Part shown: positions 1 to 8,109 of the stretch, piece by piece
How the letters are laid out: each line of letters opens with the position of its first letter
Position numbering within the stretch: position 1 is the stretch's first letter
Program-made: the position numbers and the translations under genes
NCBI GenBank assembly: GCA_018064525.1
Contig: JAGHVB010000004.1
Location: 1 to 56,710 of the forward strand
Direction: 5' to 3'
DNA from: Candidatus Treponema merdequi
GTDB taxonomy: Bacteria; Spirochaetota; Spirochaetia; Treponematales; Treponemataceae
Length of the DNA: 56,710 nucleotides
Notes under the pieces: model-generated
Database searches by the model: none
What the model was told of the DNA's origin: nothing
The model's input: the letters and a program-made list of their open reading frames with translations, nothing else

Positions 1-378
1 CTTTTATATAAACCTGAATATGATAAAAGAATGAAACTTTCTTATTCTTACATTTATAAATATGATGAACAGGAACGGATTGTTCTTGATTCTGTTTTTC
101 ATTATGAATATAGAAATTTATATTCAAGAAAAATATCCAAAAAAAGCTATCGTAAAAATGTCTATGATTATGTCAGGGCAGATTGTCCACCTGTAACATC
201 TTTTTATGAAAATGATGTCTTAAGAATGAAAACAGTTTACACTTCAAAAAATGATTATGTGACTTTTGTCTATTTTGACAATAATTCTTATGTTAAGGTT
301 GAATATAAAAATACAAAAAAGTATTCTGAAACATTTTATGTAAATCAGGAAGAAAAAAACAGAAAAATTTATGAATAA
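1..378 (+). CDS. Hypothetical protein, 5' end outside window
   Basis: This is the C-terminal part of an unrecognised protein. The frame is already open at base 1 (Leu-Leu-Tyr-Lys-Pro-Glu before the first Met at base 31), so the true start probably lies upstream. The visible 125 residues are rich in Tyr, Lys, Asn and Asp with no membrane segment or known motif. The alternating Tyr/Val/Phe pattern suggests a beta-rich fold. The gene ends 8 bases inside the next gene, so the two are very likely co-transcribed. In other organisms the gene before a Lol-type exporter is often a lipoprotein or outer-membrane gene, but nothing visible here supports that assignment. Confidence 0.6.
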   Translation, partial: LLYKPEYDKRMKLSYSYIYKYDEQERIVLDSVFHYEYRNLYSRKISKKSYRKNVYDYVRADCPPVTSFYENDVLRMKTVYTSKNDYVTFVYFDNNSYVKVEYKNTKKYSETFYVNQEEKNRKIYE

Positions 379-1657
379 TAATTTTCAGTGGATTCGTTTT
401 GTAAATAAAAGATTTTCTCTTGTAGACAGAAAAGGAAGTGCGTCTGTTACAACAAGACTTTCTGCACTTGGAATCTGTTTTGGTGTAATGACTTTGATTT
501 CAGTATTGAGTGTAATGAATGGATTTCAGTCACAGTTTATAGATTCTATTATTGAACTAAGTTCATATCATGTTCAGATAAGCGAAGTGAAAAATAATGA
601 TATTCCTGCACTTCAGAAATATTTAGAAAACAACAAATCTGTTGTTTCTTATGTAAATTTTATGGAAGCGCAGGGACTTATGACAAATAATGCAACAAAA
701 GAAGCAGGAGCTTTTATAAGAGCATTGCCCTCAGATGTCCTCTCTTTAGACAGCGGTTTTAATCGTGAAATGAAATTAATTTCCGGTAAATTTGATATAG
801 ATGATGAAAATTCAATCGTACTCGGTAATCGCCTTGCAAACAGTCTTGATGTAAAAGTCGGAAGCACAGTAAATCTTTTTGCCTTAAGTGGTGGAGGAGA
901 TACAGAATTAATTTCAAATGAAAGAAACTTTACTGTAAAAGGAATTTTCTTGAGCGGATATTCTGATATAAATCAGACATATGCATTTATTAATCTTGAT
1001 GCTGCAAAAAAGTATTTTGGTTCTGTTCCTTCTGTTTACGGAATAAAATTAAATAATCAGAATTCAGACAGAAAATTTCAAAAAGATATGGAAAAAGAAT
1101 TTTCAGATTGTAAAATATCTGTCTGGCGTGATTATAACCGAAGTTTTTTTGGAGCACTTAGAATTGAAAAAAATATGATTTTGATTCTTGTAATTATGAT
1201 TTTTATTGTAGTTGCAATTAATATTTTTAATTCGATGAGAAAACTTGTCTTTGAACGTCGTTCTGAAATTTCAACTTTATCAAGTTTGGGCGGTTCAAAA
1301 AAATCAATTCAGAATATTTTTATATTCAGAGGACTTTCGATTGGATTAAAAGGAGCTGTTCCTGGTTTGATTTCCGGTCTTCTGATCTGTTTTAATATAA
1401 AATCAATTTTTCATTTAATTGCAAAAATTCAATTTTATATTGAATATTTTTCTGCATGTATTTTTAACAGCAGTGCAAAAGATTTTATAAAAGAAAATTC
1501 TATGTGGAATGTTTATGCCAGTATACCTGCAAAAATTATGTGGGGAGAAGTCGTTTTTATTACTTTATTTGGAATTTTATCTTGCGTTGTGGCTTCTTTT
1601 CTGGCAAGTTCAAGTATATTAAAAATTAAAATTGCAGAGGTTTTACATGAAGAATAA
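371..1657 (+). CDS. FtsX/LolC-family ABC transporter permease
   Basis: Inner-membrane permease of a MacB/LolCDE-type ABC exporter, which in Gram-negative cells extracts lipoproteins from the inner membrane. The 428 residues show the family layout: a first membrane helix at about 31-53 preceded by the typical N-terminal arm (RFVNKRF), a periplasmic domain of about 210 residues (55-265), then three helices near 269-287, 321-341 and 393-415. The motif FERRSEISTLSSLGGSK after helix 2 matches the FtsX-family coupling loop (usual form 'RR.EI..L...G'). It overlaps the preceding gene by 8 bases and the ATPase gene by 11. Together with the second permease the order is permease–ATPase–permease, as in lolC-lolD-lolE. 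Family assignment is firm; lipoprotein substrate is inferred. Confidence 0.85.
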   Translation: MNNNFQWIRFVNKRFSLVDRKGSASVTTRLSALGICFGVMTLISVLSVMNGFQSQFIDSIIELSSYHVQISEVKNNDIPALQKYLENNKSVVSYVNFMEAQGLMTNNATKEAGAFIRALPSDVLSLDSGFNREMKLISGKFDIDDENSIVLGNRLANSLDVKVGSTVNLFALSGGGDTELISNERNFTVKGIFLSGYSDINQTYAFINLDAAKKYFGSVPSVYGIKLNNQNSDRKFQKDMEKEFSDCKISVWRDYNRSFFGALRIEKNMILILVIMIFIVVAINIFNSMRKLVFERRSEISTLSSLGGSKKSIQNIFIFRGLSIGLKGAVPGLISGLLICFNIKSIFHLIAKIQFYIEYFSACIFNSSAKDFIKENSMWNVYASIPAKIMWGEVVFITLFGILSCVVASFLASSSILKIKIAEVLHEE

Positions 1658-2348
1658 TATTATCGAAATTTCTGATCTTGAAAAAACTTATGTATCAAAA
1701 GGTGAAGAACTGACTGTTTTGAAAAACCTTGACCTGCAGATAGAAAAAGGAAAAAAAGTTACTGTCGTCGGACAGAGCGGAAATGGTAAAAGCACTCTGC
1801 TAAATATTATAAGTGGAATCGATACAATGACTTCTGGCAGTGTAAAAGTAGGAAACTATGATTTATCAAAAATGTCCGAAAATGAACTTTGTAAATACCG
1901 TTCAGGCTTTATAGGACTTGTATTTCAGTTTCATTATCTTTTAAAAGATTTTTCTGCACTTGAAAATATTTTTCTTCCTGCTTTTATGGCAGGAATGAGT
2001 AAAAAAGAAGCAAATGAAAAAGCACTTGCTTTATTGAATGATGTAGGTCTTTATGAAAGAAGGGAGCATCTTCCGTCTGAGTTGTCGGGAGGAGAAAGAC
2101 AGAGAATAGCGGTTGCGAGAGCGCTTGTTAATAATCCTGAATTAATTTTAGCCGATGAACCGACTGGAAATCTTGATCCAAAAAATGCAGAACTTATCGG
2201 AAATCTTCTTTTTTCTGTTTCAGAAAAATATAAAAAAACACTTCTTCTTGTAACTCATGATATGCAGATTGCAAAAAGAGGAGATCTGATTTATCAGCTT
2301 TCAGATAAAAAACTGATTCCTGTTTCTGAAAAGGGAGATGTTTTATGA
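1647..2348 (+). CDS. lolD: LolD-like ABC transporter ATPase
   Basis: ATP-binding subunit that powers the two flanking FtsX-type permeases, about 233 residues, the normal size for LolD/MacB-type ATPases. Visible motifs: Walker A GQSGNGKST (42-50), signature LSGGERQR (146-153), Walker B LILADE (166-171) with the family-typical EPTGNLD, and the H-loop histidine in LVTHD (about 204). An upstream in-frame TTG at 1632 is less likely: it would read through AGAGG (1636-1640), which sits 6 bases before the ATG at 1647 and acts as the ribosome binding site. The end overlaps the next gene as ATGA. LolD rather than another MacB-type ATPase is inferred from the three-gene arrangement. Confidence 0.88.
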   Translation: MKNNIIEISDLEKTYVSKGEELTVLKNLDLQIEKGKKVTVVGQSGNGKSTLLNIISGIDTMTSGSVKVGNYDLSKMSENELCKYRSGFIGLVFQFHYLLKDFSALENIFLPAFMAGMSKKEANEKALALLNDVGLYERREHLPSELSGGERQRIAVARALVNNPELILADEPTGNLDPKNAELIGNLLFSVSEKYKKTLLLVTHDMQIAKRGDLIYQLSDKKLIPVSEKGDVL

Positions 2349-3673
2349 GCTTAAAAGCTTCGGCTCTTTTTGCATCAAGAATGTTATTTCCAAAAGGAAG
2401 TAAAAAAACTGTCGGTACAAAAAGTATTACAGGCGCCATTCTCTGCATAGCACTCAGTCTGATTCCTCTTGTTGTTGTCCTTTCAGTTTCTGACGGAATG
2501 ATTGAAGGAATAACTGAAAGAATAATAAATTTATCGTCATCACATATACAGACAGAAATATATTTTTTCAGTGATGATGTTATTGACAGAGAACAGATAG
2601 ACTGGGCTTATGATAAAATTAAAAATGTTGATGGTGTGACTTCCTGTTATGAACTTATTAATGCAACGGGACTTGCGTCAACTTCAAAAGGAAGATGTGG
2701 AGCTACTATCAGGGCTGTAGAAACTGATATTTTTGATAAAGTTTCTTCTTACAATAAGCTTTTTAAATGTGTTGAAGGAGATATAAAAGATTTTTCAATG
2801 CCAAAATCAGCTTTGATTGGAAAAGGAATCGCAGATAAACTGAAATTAAAACCCGGTGACACAATCAGATTAATTACAACTCAAAAATATGATAATAAAA
2901 TACTTCCTAAAATGACTCCATTTAAAGTCAGAGCTGTCATAAGTTCCGGTTATCAGGAACTGGATTCCCTCTGGGTTTTTATTTCGATTGATGATGCTAT
3001 AAAAATTCTTACGCCGGAAAATTCAACATCTTATGTAATGGCAGAAACAGAAAATCCTTTTGAAAATTTAGTTTATATGCAGGAAAAAATAGAAGAAGCT
3101 CTTGATTATTATCTTCTTACTTACCGGTGGGATGAATTGAATAAAAATCAATATGAAAATTTTTCTAGTACAAAAGTTCTTCTGATTTTTATCATGTTTT
3201 TAATTGTATTGATTGCAAGTGTAAATATTTCTTCATGTCTTGTAATGCTTTCAATGGAACGCAGAAAAGAAATTGCAATTTTAAAAAGTTTTGGAACTGA
3301 TAAGGCGTCTGTAAGTCTGTCGTTTATTTTAACGGGAATCGGTATCGGCGGATGTGGGATAGCGGCAGGGATTCCTCTTGGGATTTTGATTTCTTTGAAT
3401 ATAAATGGGCTTATCAAAGTTGTTGAAAAAATTGTAAATCTTTTTGCACAGCTTTTTTATCTTATTGCAAACGGTAATTTAAAGTCGTTTTACACGATTC
3501 ATCTTCTTGATGAAGCTTATTATCTTGAAACAATTCCTGTAACAATTCCATTTAAACAGATTTTGCTGTATATTATTATTACACTTGTATTATCAATTTT
3601 GGCAAGTTTGATTCCGGCATTAAAAGCAGGAAAAGAAAAACCTATTGAAACATTCAGAAAGGCAGGAAGATAA
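2345..3673 (+). CDS. FtsX/LolE-family ABC transporter permease
   Basis: Second permease of the exporter, 442 residues and paralogous to the first one. It has an N-terminal helix at about 28-50 (ILCIALSLIPLVVVLSV), a periplasmic domain of about 220 residues, and three C-terminal helices. The coupling motif MERRKEIAILKSFGTDK follows helix 2 exactly as in the sister protein. GGGAG at 2333-2337 lies 7 bases before the ATG, and the ATG overlaps the stop of the ATPase gene, which implies translational coupling. Two different permeases imply a heterodimeric LolC/LolE-like complex rather than a MacB homodimer. Spirochaetes export many lipoproteins, so this is plausibly an essential envelope operon, although substrate is not visible in sequence. 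Confidence 0.85.
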   Translation: MSLKASALFASRMLFPKGSKKTVGTKSITGAILCIALSLIPLVVVLSVSDGMIEGITERIINLSSSHIQTEIYFFSDDVIDREQIDWAYDKIKNVDGVTSCYELINATGLASTSKGRCGATIRAVETDIFDKVSSYNKLFKCVEGDIKDFSMPKSALIGKGIADKLKLKPGDTIRLITTQKYDNKILPKMTPFKVRAVISSGYQELDSLWVFISIDDAIKILTPENSTSYVMAETENPFENLVYMQEKIEEALDYYLLTYRWDELNKNQYENFSSTKVLLIFIMFLIVLIASVNISSCLVMLSMERRKEIAILKSFGTDKASVSLSFILTGIGIGGCGIAAGIPLGILISLNINGLIKVVEKIVNLFAQLFYLIANGNLKSFYTIHLLDEAYYLETIPVTIPFKQILLYIIITLVLSILASLIPALKAGKEKPIETFRKAGR

Positions 3674-4173
3674 TGATTTGTGATTTGTGTCATAAACGGG
3701 AAGCAACATTTTTTGTAGAACAGACTTCAAAAAATGGAAAAAGAAAGCTTCATTTCTGTGCTGAATGTGTTAGAGAAAGAGGATTTTCTACAGACCCAAA
3801 AGAAATTTCAAATGCATTAAATTCTCTTTTCCGTGAATATTTTGATACACCTTCTTCAAGTGATAAACTTTGTCCGGTTTGTGGTCAGCATCTTTCAAAA
3901 ATCATTCTTACTGGTTTAACGGGTTGTCCTGAGTGCTATGAAATATTTAAAGATAAAATAATTGAATATATGAAAAAGCAGGATATATACGGTGAATACA
4001 CAGGCCTTATGCCAAAGCGAATTGCATCTTTCCGTTCTGCTCTGACAGATAGAATTGAAGTTCAAAAAAAACTTGAAAAAGCAATTGAAAATGAAGATTA
4101 TGAAAAAGCAGCTTTTTACAGGGATTATCTTCATGCAATTGAAAATAAACCTGTTTCCGACGGGGAAGAGTGA
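3673..4173 (+). CDS. mcsA: McsA-like zinc-finger/UVR-domain protein
   Basis: McsA activates the arginine kinase McsB and works with the ClpC unfoldase in Gram-positive heat-shock control. This 166-residue protein has four Cys pairs of the CxxC type (Cys3/6, Cys29/32, Cys67/70, Cys85/88), the two zinc-finger units of McsA, and a C-terminal UVR motif at about 127-156 (KKLEKAIENEDYEKAAFYRD) that closely resembles the UVR segment inside the ClpC encoded two genes downstream. The ATG overlaps the stop of the upstream permease gene by one base (TAATG), with CAGGAAG just before it. No ctsR repressor gene is present, unlike the classic ctsR-mcsA-mcsB-clpC operon. Zinc-binding residues are all intact. 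Confidence 0.88.
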   Translation: MICDLCHKREATFFVEQTSKNGKRKLHFCAECVRERGFSTDPKEISNALNSLFREYFDTPSSSDKLCPVCGQHLSKIILTGLTGCPECYEIFKDKIIEYMKKQDIYGEYTGLMPKRIASFRSALTDRIEVQKKLEKAIENEDYEKAAFYRDYLHAIENKPVSDGEE

Positions 4174-4227
4174 AGATAATTAAGAAGTAAGAATTGAAAA
4201 GTAAGAATTGAGAAATGGGAAAGATTA

Positions 4228-5307
4228 ATGGACGAAAAATTTAATCAGGAAATCTGGTATAACGTTAAAGCTGCTGAACAGGATGTTGTTGTTTCGACAC
4301 GTGTCAGACTTGCAAGAAATCTTGCGAGTTTTACCTTTCCATCCAATTTTAAAGGTGATGATTCTGACAGAGTTCAGAATATTATTTTTGATGCATTTTC
4401 AAAATTTGAAAATCCTGACAGATATCAGATCATGTCTCTTAAAAATATAGATTCCAACGGCGAAAAGATTCTGGGAGAACGTGGACTTTTTGATTCTGTA
4501 AGCGGAACAGGTCTTGTTACGACATTGGATGGAATTTCTTCATGTATTGTCAATGATGTTGATCATGTCCGTATTTCAAGCTTTGGATCCGGACTTGATC
4601 TTGAAAATACTTATGACAGATGCCGCAAAATTGACGAAGAAATGCAGAAGTATGTTCAGTTTGCAGCAAGCCGTGATTTTGGATATCTTACAACAAGTCT
4701 TTTTTCCTGTGGCAGTGGAATGAAAACAAGTCTGCGCCTTCATCTTCCGTCACTTGCATATTCAGGTGAAGTCAAACAGATGATAAAAGATGCTGCTGTA
4801 AAAGGCTATACATTCTGCGACTGTTTTGGAGTAGGAAATTTCTTTGATACATCACTTGGAGCTTATTATCAGATATCTTCTGTATCAAGCATGATTGGTT
4901 CAGAAATTGACCAGCTTGCTGGTATAAGTTCAATTGCTAAAAATATTTGTGAATTAGAACGCAAGAAAAGGGCAGAATATGCCGATAATAAACCGACTGT
5001 TGTTCACAATATTGTCGTAAGGGCTTATTCGCTTGCTAAATTCAGCATTCTGCTTTCCCTGCGTGATTCGATTGATTTGATTTCCTGCATAAAATGGGGA
5101 CTTGATCTTGGATTCATAGCCGGAATCGAAGACAGCGAATTAAACTCACTTCTTTATCGTGTTCAGCCTGGTCATTTAGGATATATTTTGAGGACCAATG
5201 ATTTTTCTTTTGAAGAAGATGTTGCAGATAATCCTGCATTAAAAGAAGAACGCCTCAGAGCAATTATCTTAAAGTCGGCAGTTGAAAAAATTGTCTTTGT
5301 ATCTTAA
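4228..5307 (+). CDS. mcsB: McsB-like ATP:guanido phosphotransferase homologue with altered active site
   Basis: Homologue of McsB, the protein-arginine kinase that marks proteins for ClpC-ClpP. Length (359) and overall alignment fit: STRVRLARN (23-31) is the conserved phosphate-binding start, and FGYLTT/HLPSL frame the core. Comparing with B. subtilis McsB from memory, key residues are lost. The NEEDH motif is NDVDH (109-113), removing both glutamates. The cysteine of the TSCPTNVGTG segment aligns with Ser157, with a Cys only at 161. The nucleotide-binding arginine of GLRAS is Lys166, and the RGIYGEGSEAVGN loop is not recognisable. It sits between intact mcsA and clpC. I infer a pseudo-kinase or an enzyme of changed chemistry, perhaps an adaptor; an alignment is needed to confirm the residue matching. 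Confidence 0.82.
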   Translation: MDEKFNQEIWYNVKAAEQDVVVSTRVRLARNLASFTFPSNFKGDDSDRVQNIIFDAFSKFENPDRYQIMSLKNIDSNGEKILGERGLFDSVSGTGLVTTLDGISSCIVNDVDHVRISSFGSGLDLENTYDRCRKIDEEMQKYVQFAASRDFGYLTTSLFSCGSGMKTSLRLHLPSLAYSGEVKQMIKDAAVKGYTFCDCFGVGNFFDTSLGAYYQISSVSSMIGSEIDQLAGISSIAKNICELERKKRAEYADNKPTVVHNIVVRAYSLAKFSILLSLRDSIDLISCIKWGLDLGFIAGIEDSELNSLLYRVQPGHLGYILRTNDFSFEEDVADNPALKEERLRAIILKSAVEKIVFVS

Positions 5308-5331
5308 CTTTTTTATAAAGGTAATTATTTT

Positions 5332-7995
5332 ATGAAAGGTTTATCTCCAAGAGCACAGCGTCTTATTGTAGCCCTTGCACAGGACGAAGGCCGCAAAAGT
5401 GCAAGCGCATATCTTTTACCGGAACACGTACTTCTCGCAATGTTAAAAAGTGCAGACAGTGTAGGTTATTCTCTTTTGCTTGAAATGGGAACAAATGTTT
5501 TAAATTTTCAGCTTGCACTTGAACAAAGTCTGATTCCTGCAAAGAATACAAATGATGCAATTTACGAACTTCCTCCGAGCAGAAGACTTTCGGTATTAAT
5601 TGATGCCGCAAGAATTGAAGCTCAGAATCTCGGTGATGATTATATTGGAACTGAACATCTTTTGATTGCTGCAATACGCGAAGAACGAAGCATTACAAAC
5701 AGATATTTTTTAAGAAGTGGAATTTCGATTGAGGTAATCCGTTCACTTTTACCAGATGTCAGAATTAAAACTCCTTCAAGTTCGTGTGAAAAAGGTGAAC
5801 GCAATTTACAGAATTCCATTATAAAAGATCTTTTTGGACCGCTTGATATGTCTGAAGAAGAATTAAGAAAAAAAATCGGTCTTACAAATACAGTTCCGGA
5901 AGTTGTTCCTGGAATGTCTGTAAATGCTCAGACTGAAAATAAAAATAAAAATACAAATCAGACTGCAAATCAGAAACAGAAACGTACAAATTCAATTCTT
6001 GCAGAATACAGCCGTGATTTAACACTTGATGCAAGAAACGGAGAACTTGATCCTGTTGTCGGAAGAACAGATGAGATACAGCGTGTAATTCAGATTCTGT
6101 CACGCCGCACAAAAAATAATCCGCTTTTAATTGGCGAACCTGGTGTCGGTAAAACTGCAATTGTTGAAGGCTTAAGTCAGGCAATCGTAAAGGGTGAAGT
6201 TCCATATAATCTTTTAAAAAAGAAAGTTATGATTCTTGACCTTGGTGCTTTGATTGCCGGAACAAAATACCGTGGTGATTTTGAAGAGCGATTAAAAAGA
6301 ATTATGTTCGAAGTTAAAGAAGATAAAAACATTCTTCTTTTTATTGACGAAATTCATACAATCATCGGAGCCGGTGGACAGGCTGGTCAGATGGATGCAA
6401 GTAACATGTTAAAACCTGCATTGAGCCGCGGAGAAATTCAGATCATCGGTGCGACAACAAGAAAAGAATACAGAAAATATCTTGAAAAAGATTCTGCATT
6501 TGAGCGCCGTTTTCAGGTTGTTAAAGTTGAAGAACCGGATGATAAAGATACATTGAATATTTTACAGGGTGTTCAGAAAAAATATGAAGAATTTCATAAT
6601 GTAAAATATAATGAAGATGTAATTCCGCTTATCGTAAAACTTGCTCACAGATATATTCCAGAAAGATTTTTACCTGATAAAGCAATTGATATTCTCGATG
6701 AAGCAGGAGCCCAGAAAAAGATTCAGGAAGAAAACAGACCTTCTGAACTTGCAGAACTCGAAAAAAATATTGAAGAACTCATCGAAGAAAAAAAGAATCT
6801 TGTAAAAAATCAGGATTACGAAAAAGCAGCACTCGTTCGTGATAAAGTAATCGCACTTAAACAAAAGCTTGATATGTTCTCTGAATACTGGAAGGCAAAC
6901 AACGGTTCAATTTTGAAAGAAGTTACAACCCATGATGTCTGCAAAGTAATCAGCCTTATGACAGGAATTCCTCTTGAAGAACTTGATGTTTCTCAGACAG
7001 AACGTCTTGTTCATATGGAAGATGAACTTCACAAAACTGTAATCGGCCAGAATGATGCAATCAAACTTATTTCAAGTGCGGTAAGAAGAAACCGCGCAGG
7101 TATTTCAAGTACAAAACGTCCTATCGGTTCATTTATTTTTCTTGGACCTACAGGTGTCGGAAAAACGAAACTTGCAAAAACACTTGCAAAATTTTTGTTC
7201 GGAGCTGAAGATTCTTTGATCCGCATTGATATGTCAGATTTTATGGAACGCCATACTACAAGTCGCCTCGTTGGAGCTCCTCCTGGATATGTCGGCTATG
7301 AAGAAGGCGGAGTCCTCACAGAAAAAATCAGACAGCATCCATATTCTGTCGTTCTTTTTGATGAAATTGAAAAAGCTCATCCTGATGTATTCAATCTCAT
7401 GCTTCAGATTCTCGAAGAAGGTGAACTTGCAGACGGTCTTGGTCACAATGTAAGTTTCAAAAATACTGTAATCATCATGACAAGTAATGCCGGTGCCCGT
7501 GAAATTATTTCCGACGGAAAAATCGGATTTTCTACTCTGCATGCCGGTCTTGATACTGAACTTGATTATGAAAGCATCAAGGCAAATGCAGTTCTCGAAC
7601 TTAAAAAAATCATGAGTCCTGAATTTATAAACCGTATTGATGACATTGTAGTTTTCTCAGGTCTTTCTCAGAAAGAAGTTTCTGAAATTCTTGAAATTCA
7701 GCTTAAAGAACTTACTGACAGACTTTCAGAAAGAAATATCAGACTTACATTCAAACCTGCAGCAAAAAAATATATGGTTGAACACGGATATGATCCTGAA
7801 ATGGGTGCCCGTCCGATGCGCCGTATGATTCAGCGTGAAGTAGAAGATCCTCTTTCAATGCTTGTTCTGACAAAAGACGAAAATGCCTCAGATGAAATCA
7901 TTGTTGACTGTAAGAATGAAAAACTTGAAATCAAATTCAAAAAGCCTGCTAAAGTCACAAAGAAAGATAAGGTGATGGTGGAAGAAGAAAAATAG
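5332..7995 (+). CDS. clpC: ClpC-type AAA+ unfoldase, Clp protease ATP-binding subunit
   Basis: Double-ring AAA+ unfoldase that feeds substrates to ClpP. Domains in order over 887 residues: Clp N-domain repeats (1-145), a linker with an Asn/Lys/Thr-rich tract (200-220), AAA module 1 with Walker A GEPGVGKT (268-275) and Walker B LLFIDE (335-340), a middle domain carrying a UVR segment (about 475-512), AAA module 2 with Walker A GPTGVGKT (605-612) and Walker B VLFDEIEKAHPD, and a C-terminal D2 domain. IGF at 731-733 is the ClpP-docking tripeptide, so this is a protease partner and not ClpB. It follows the McsB-like gene by 24 bases, with AAAGG upstream of the ATG. The UVR segment is the expected contact for the similar UVR tail of McsA. 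Confidence 0.95.
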   Translation: MKGLSPRAQRLIVALAQDEGRKSASAYLLPEHVLLAMLKSADSVGYSLLLEMGTNVLNFQLALEQSLIPAKNTNDAIYELPPSRRLSVLIDAARIEAQNLGDDYIGTEHLLIAAIREERSITNRYFLRSGISIEVIRSLLPDVRIKTPSSSCEKGERNLQNSIIKDLFGPLDMSEEELRKKIGLTNTVPEVVPGMSVNAQTENKNKNTNQTANQKQKRTNSILAEYSRDLTLDARNGELDPVVGRTDEIQRVIQILSRRTKNNPLLIGEPGVGKTAIVEGLSQAIVKGEVPYNLLKKKVMILDLGALIAGTKYRGDFEERLKRIMFEVKEDKNILLFIDEIHTIIGAGGQAGQMDASNMLKPALSRGEIQIIGATTRKEYRKYLEKDSAFERRFQVVKVEEPDDKDTLNILQGVQKKYEEFHNVKYNEDVIPLIVKLAHRYIPERFLPDKAIDILDEAGAQKKIQEENRPSELAELEKNIEELIEEKKNLVKNQDYEKAALVRDKVIALKQKLDMFSEYWKANNGSILKEVTTHDVCKVISLMTGIPLEELDVSQTERLVHMEDELHKTVIGQNDAIKLISSAVRRNRAGISSTKRPIGSFIFLGPTGVGKTKLAKTLAKFLFGAEDSLIRIDMSDFMERHTTSRLVGAPPGYVGYEEGGVLTEKIRQHPYSVVLFDEIEKAHPDVFNLMLQILEEGELADGLGHNVSFKNTVIIMTSNAGAREIISDGKIGFSTLHAGLDTELDYESIKANAVLELKKIMSPEFINRIDDIVVFSGLSQKEVSEILEIQLKELTDRLSERNIRLTFKPAAKKYMVEHGYDPEMGARPMRRMIQREVEDPLSMLVLTKDENASDEIIVDCKNEKLEIKFKKPAKVTKKDKVMVEEEK

Positions 7996-8071
7996 TTCTG
8001 GAATTTTTCATGAAGTTAAAAATGTTTGAAAAAATAAATTTTAATGACCTGTTAGATTTCATATATCGTAT

Positions 8072-8100
8072 TTGAAAAAAAAAACATATTTCACTATAAT
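8072..8100 (+). promoter_or_regulatory. Strong promoter of avtA, apparently leaderless
   Basis: TTGAAA (8072-8077), a 17-base spacer and TATAAT (8095-8100) make a near-consensus vegetative promoter. Counting from the -10 box, transcription should start near 8107, three bases before the avtA ATG at 8110. There is no purine-rich ribosome binding site between box and start codon, and an in-frame TAA at 8101-8103 excludes an upstream start. Confidence 0.7.
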
Positions 8101-8109
8101 TAAATTCTT

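Noticed and set aside
5940-5995. Possible frameshift or repeat in the Asn/Lys/Thr-rich stretch of clpC
   Set aside because: The frame continues without interruption and the tract lies in the flexible linker between the N-domain and the first AAA module.
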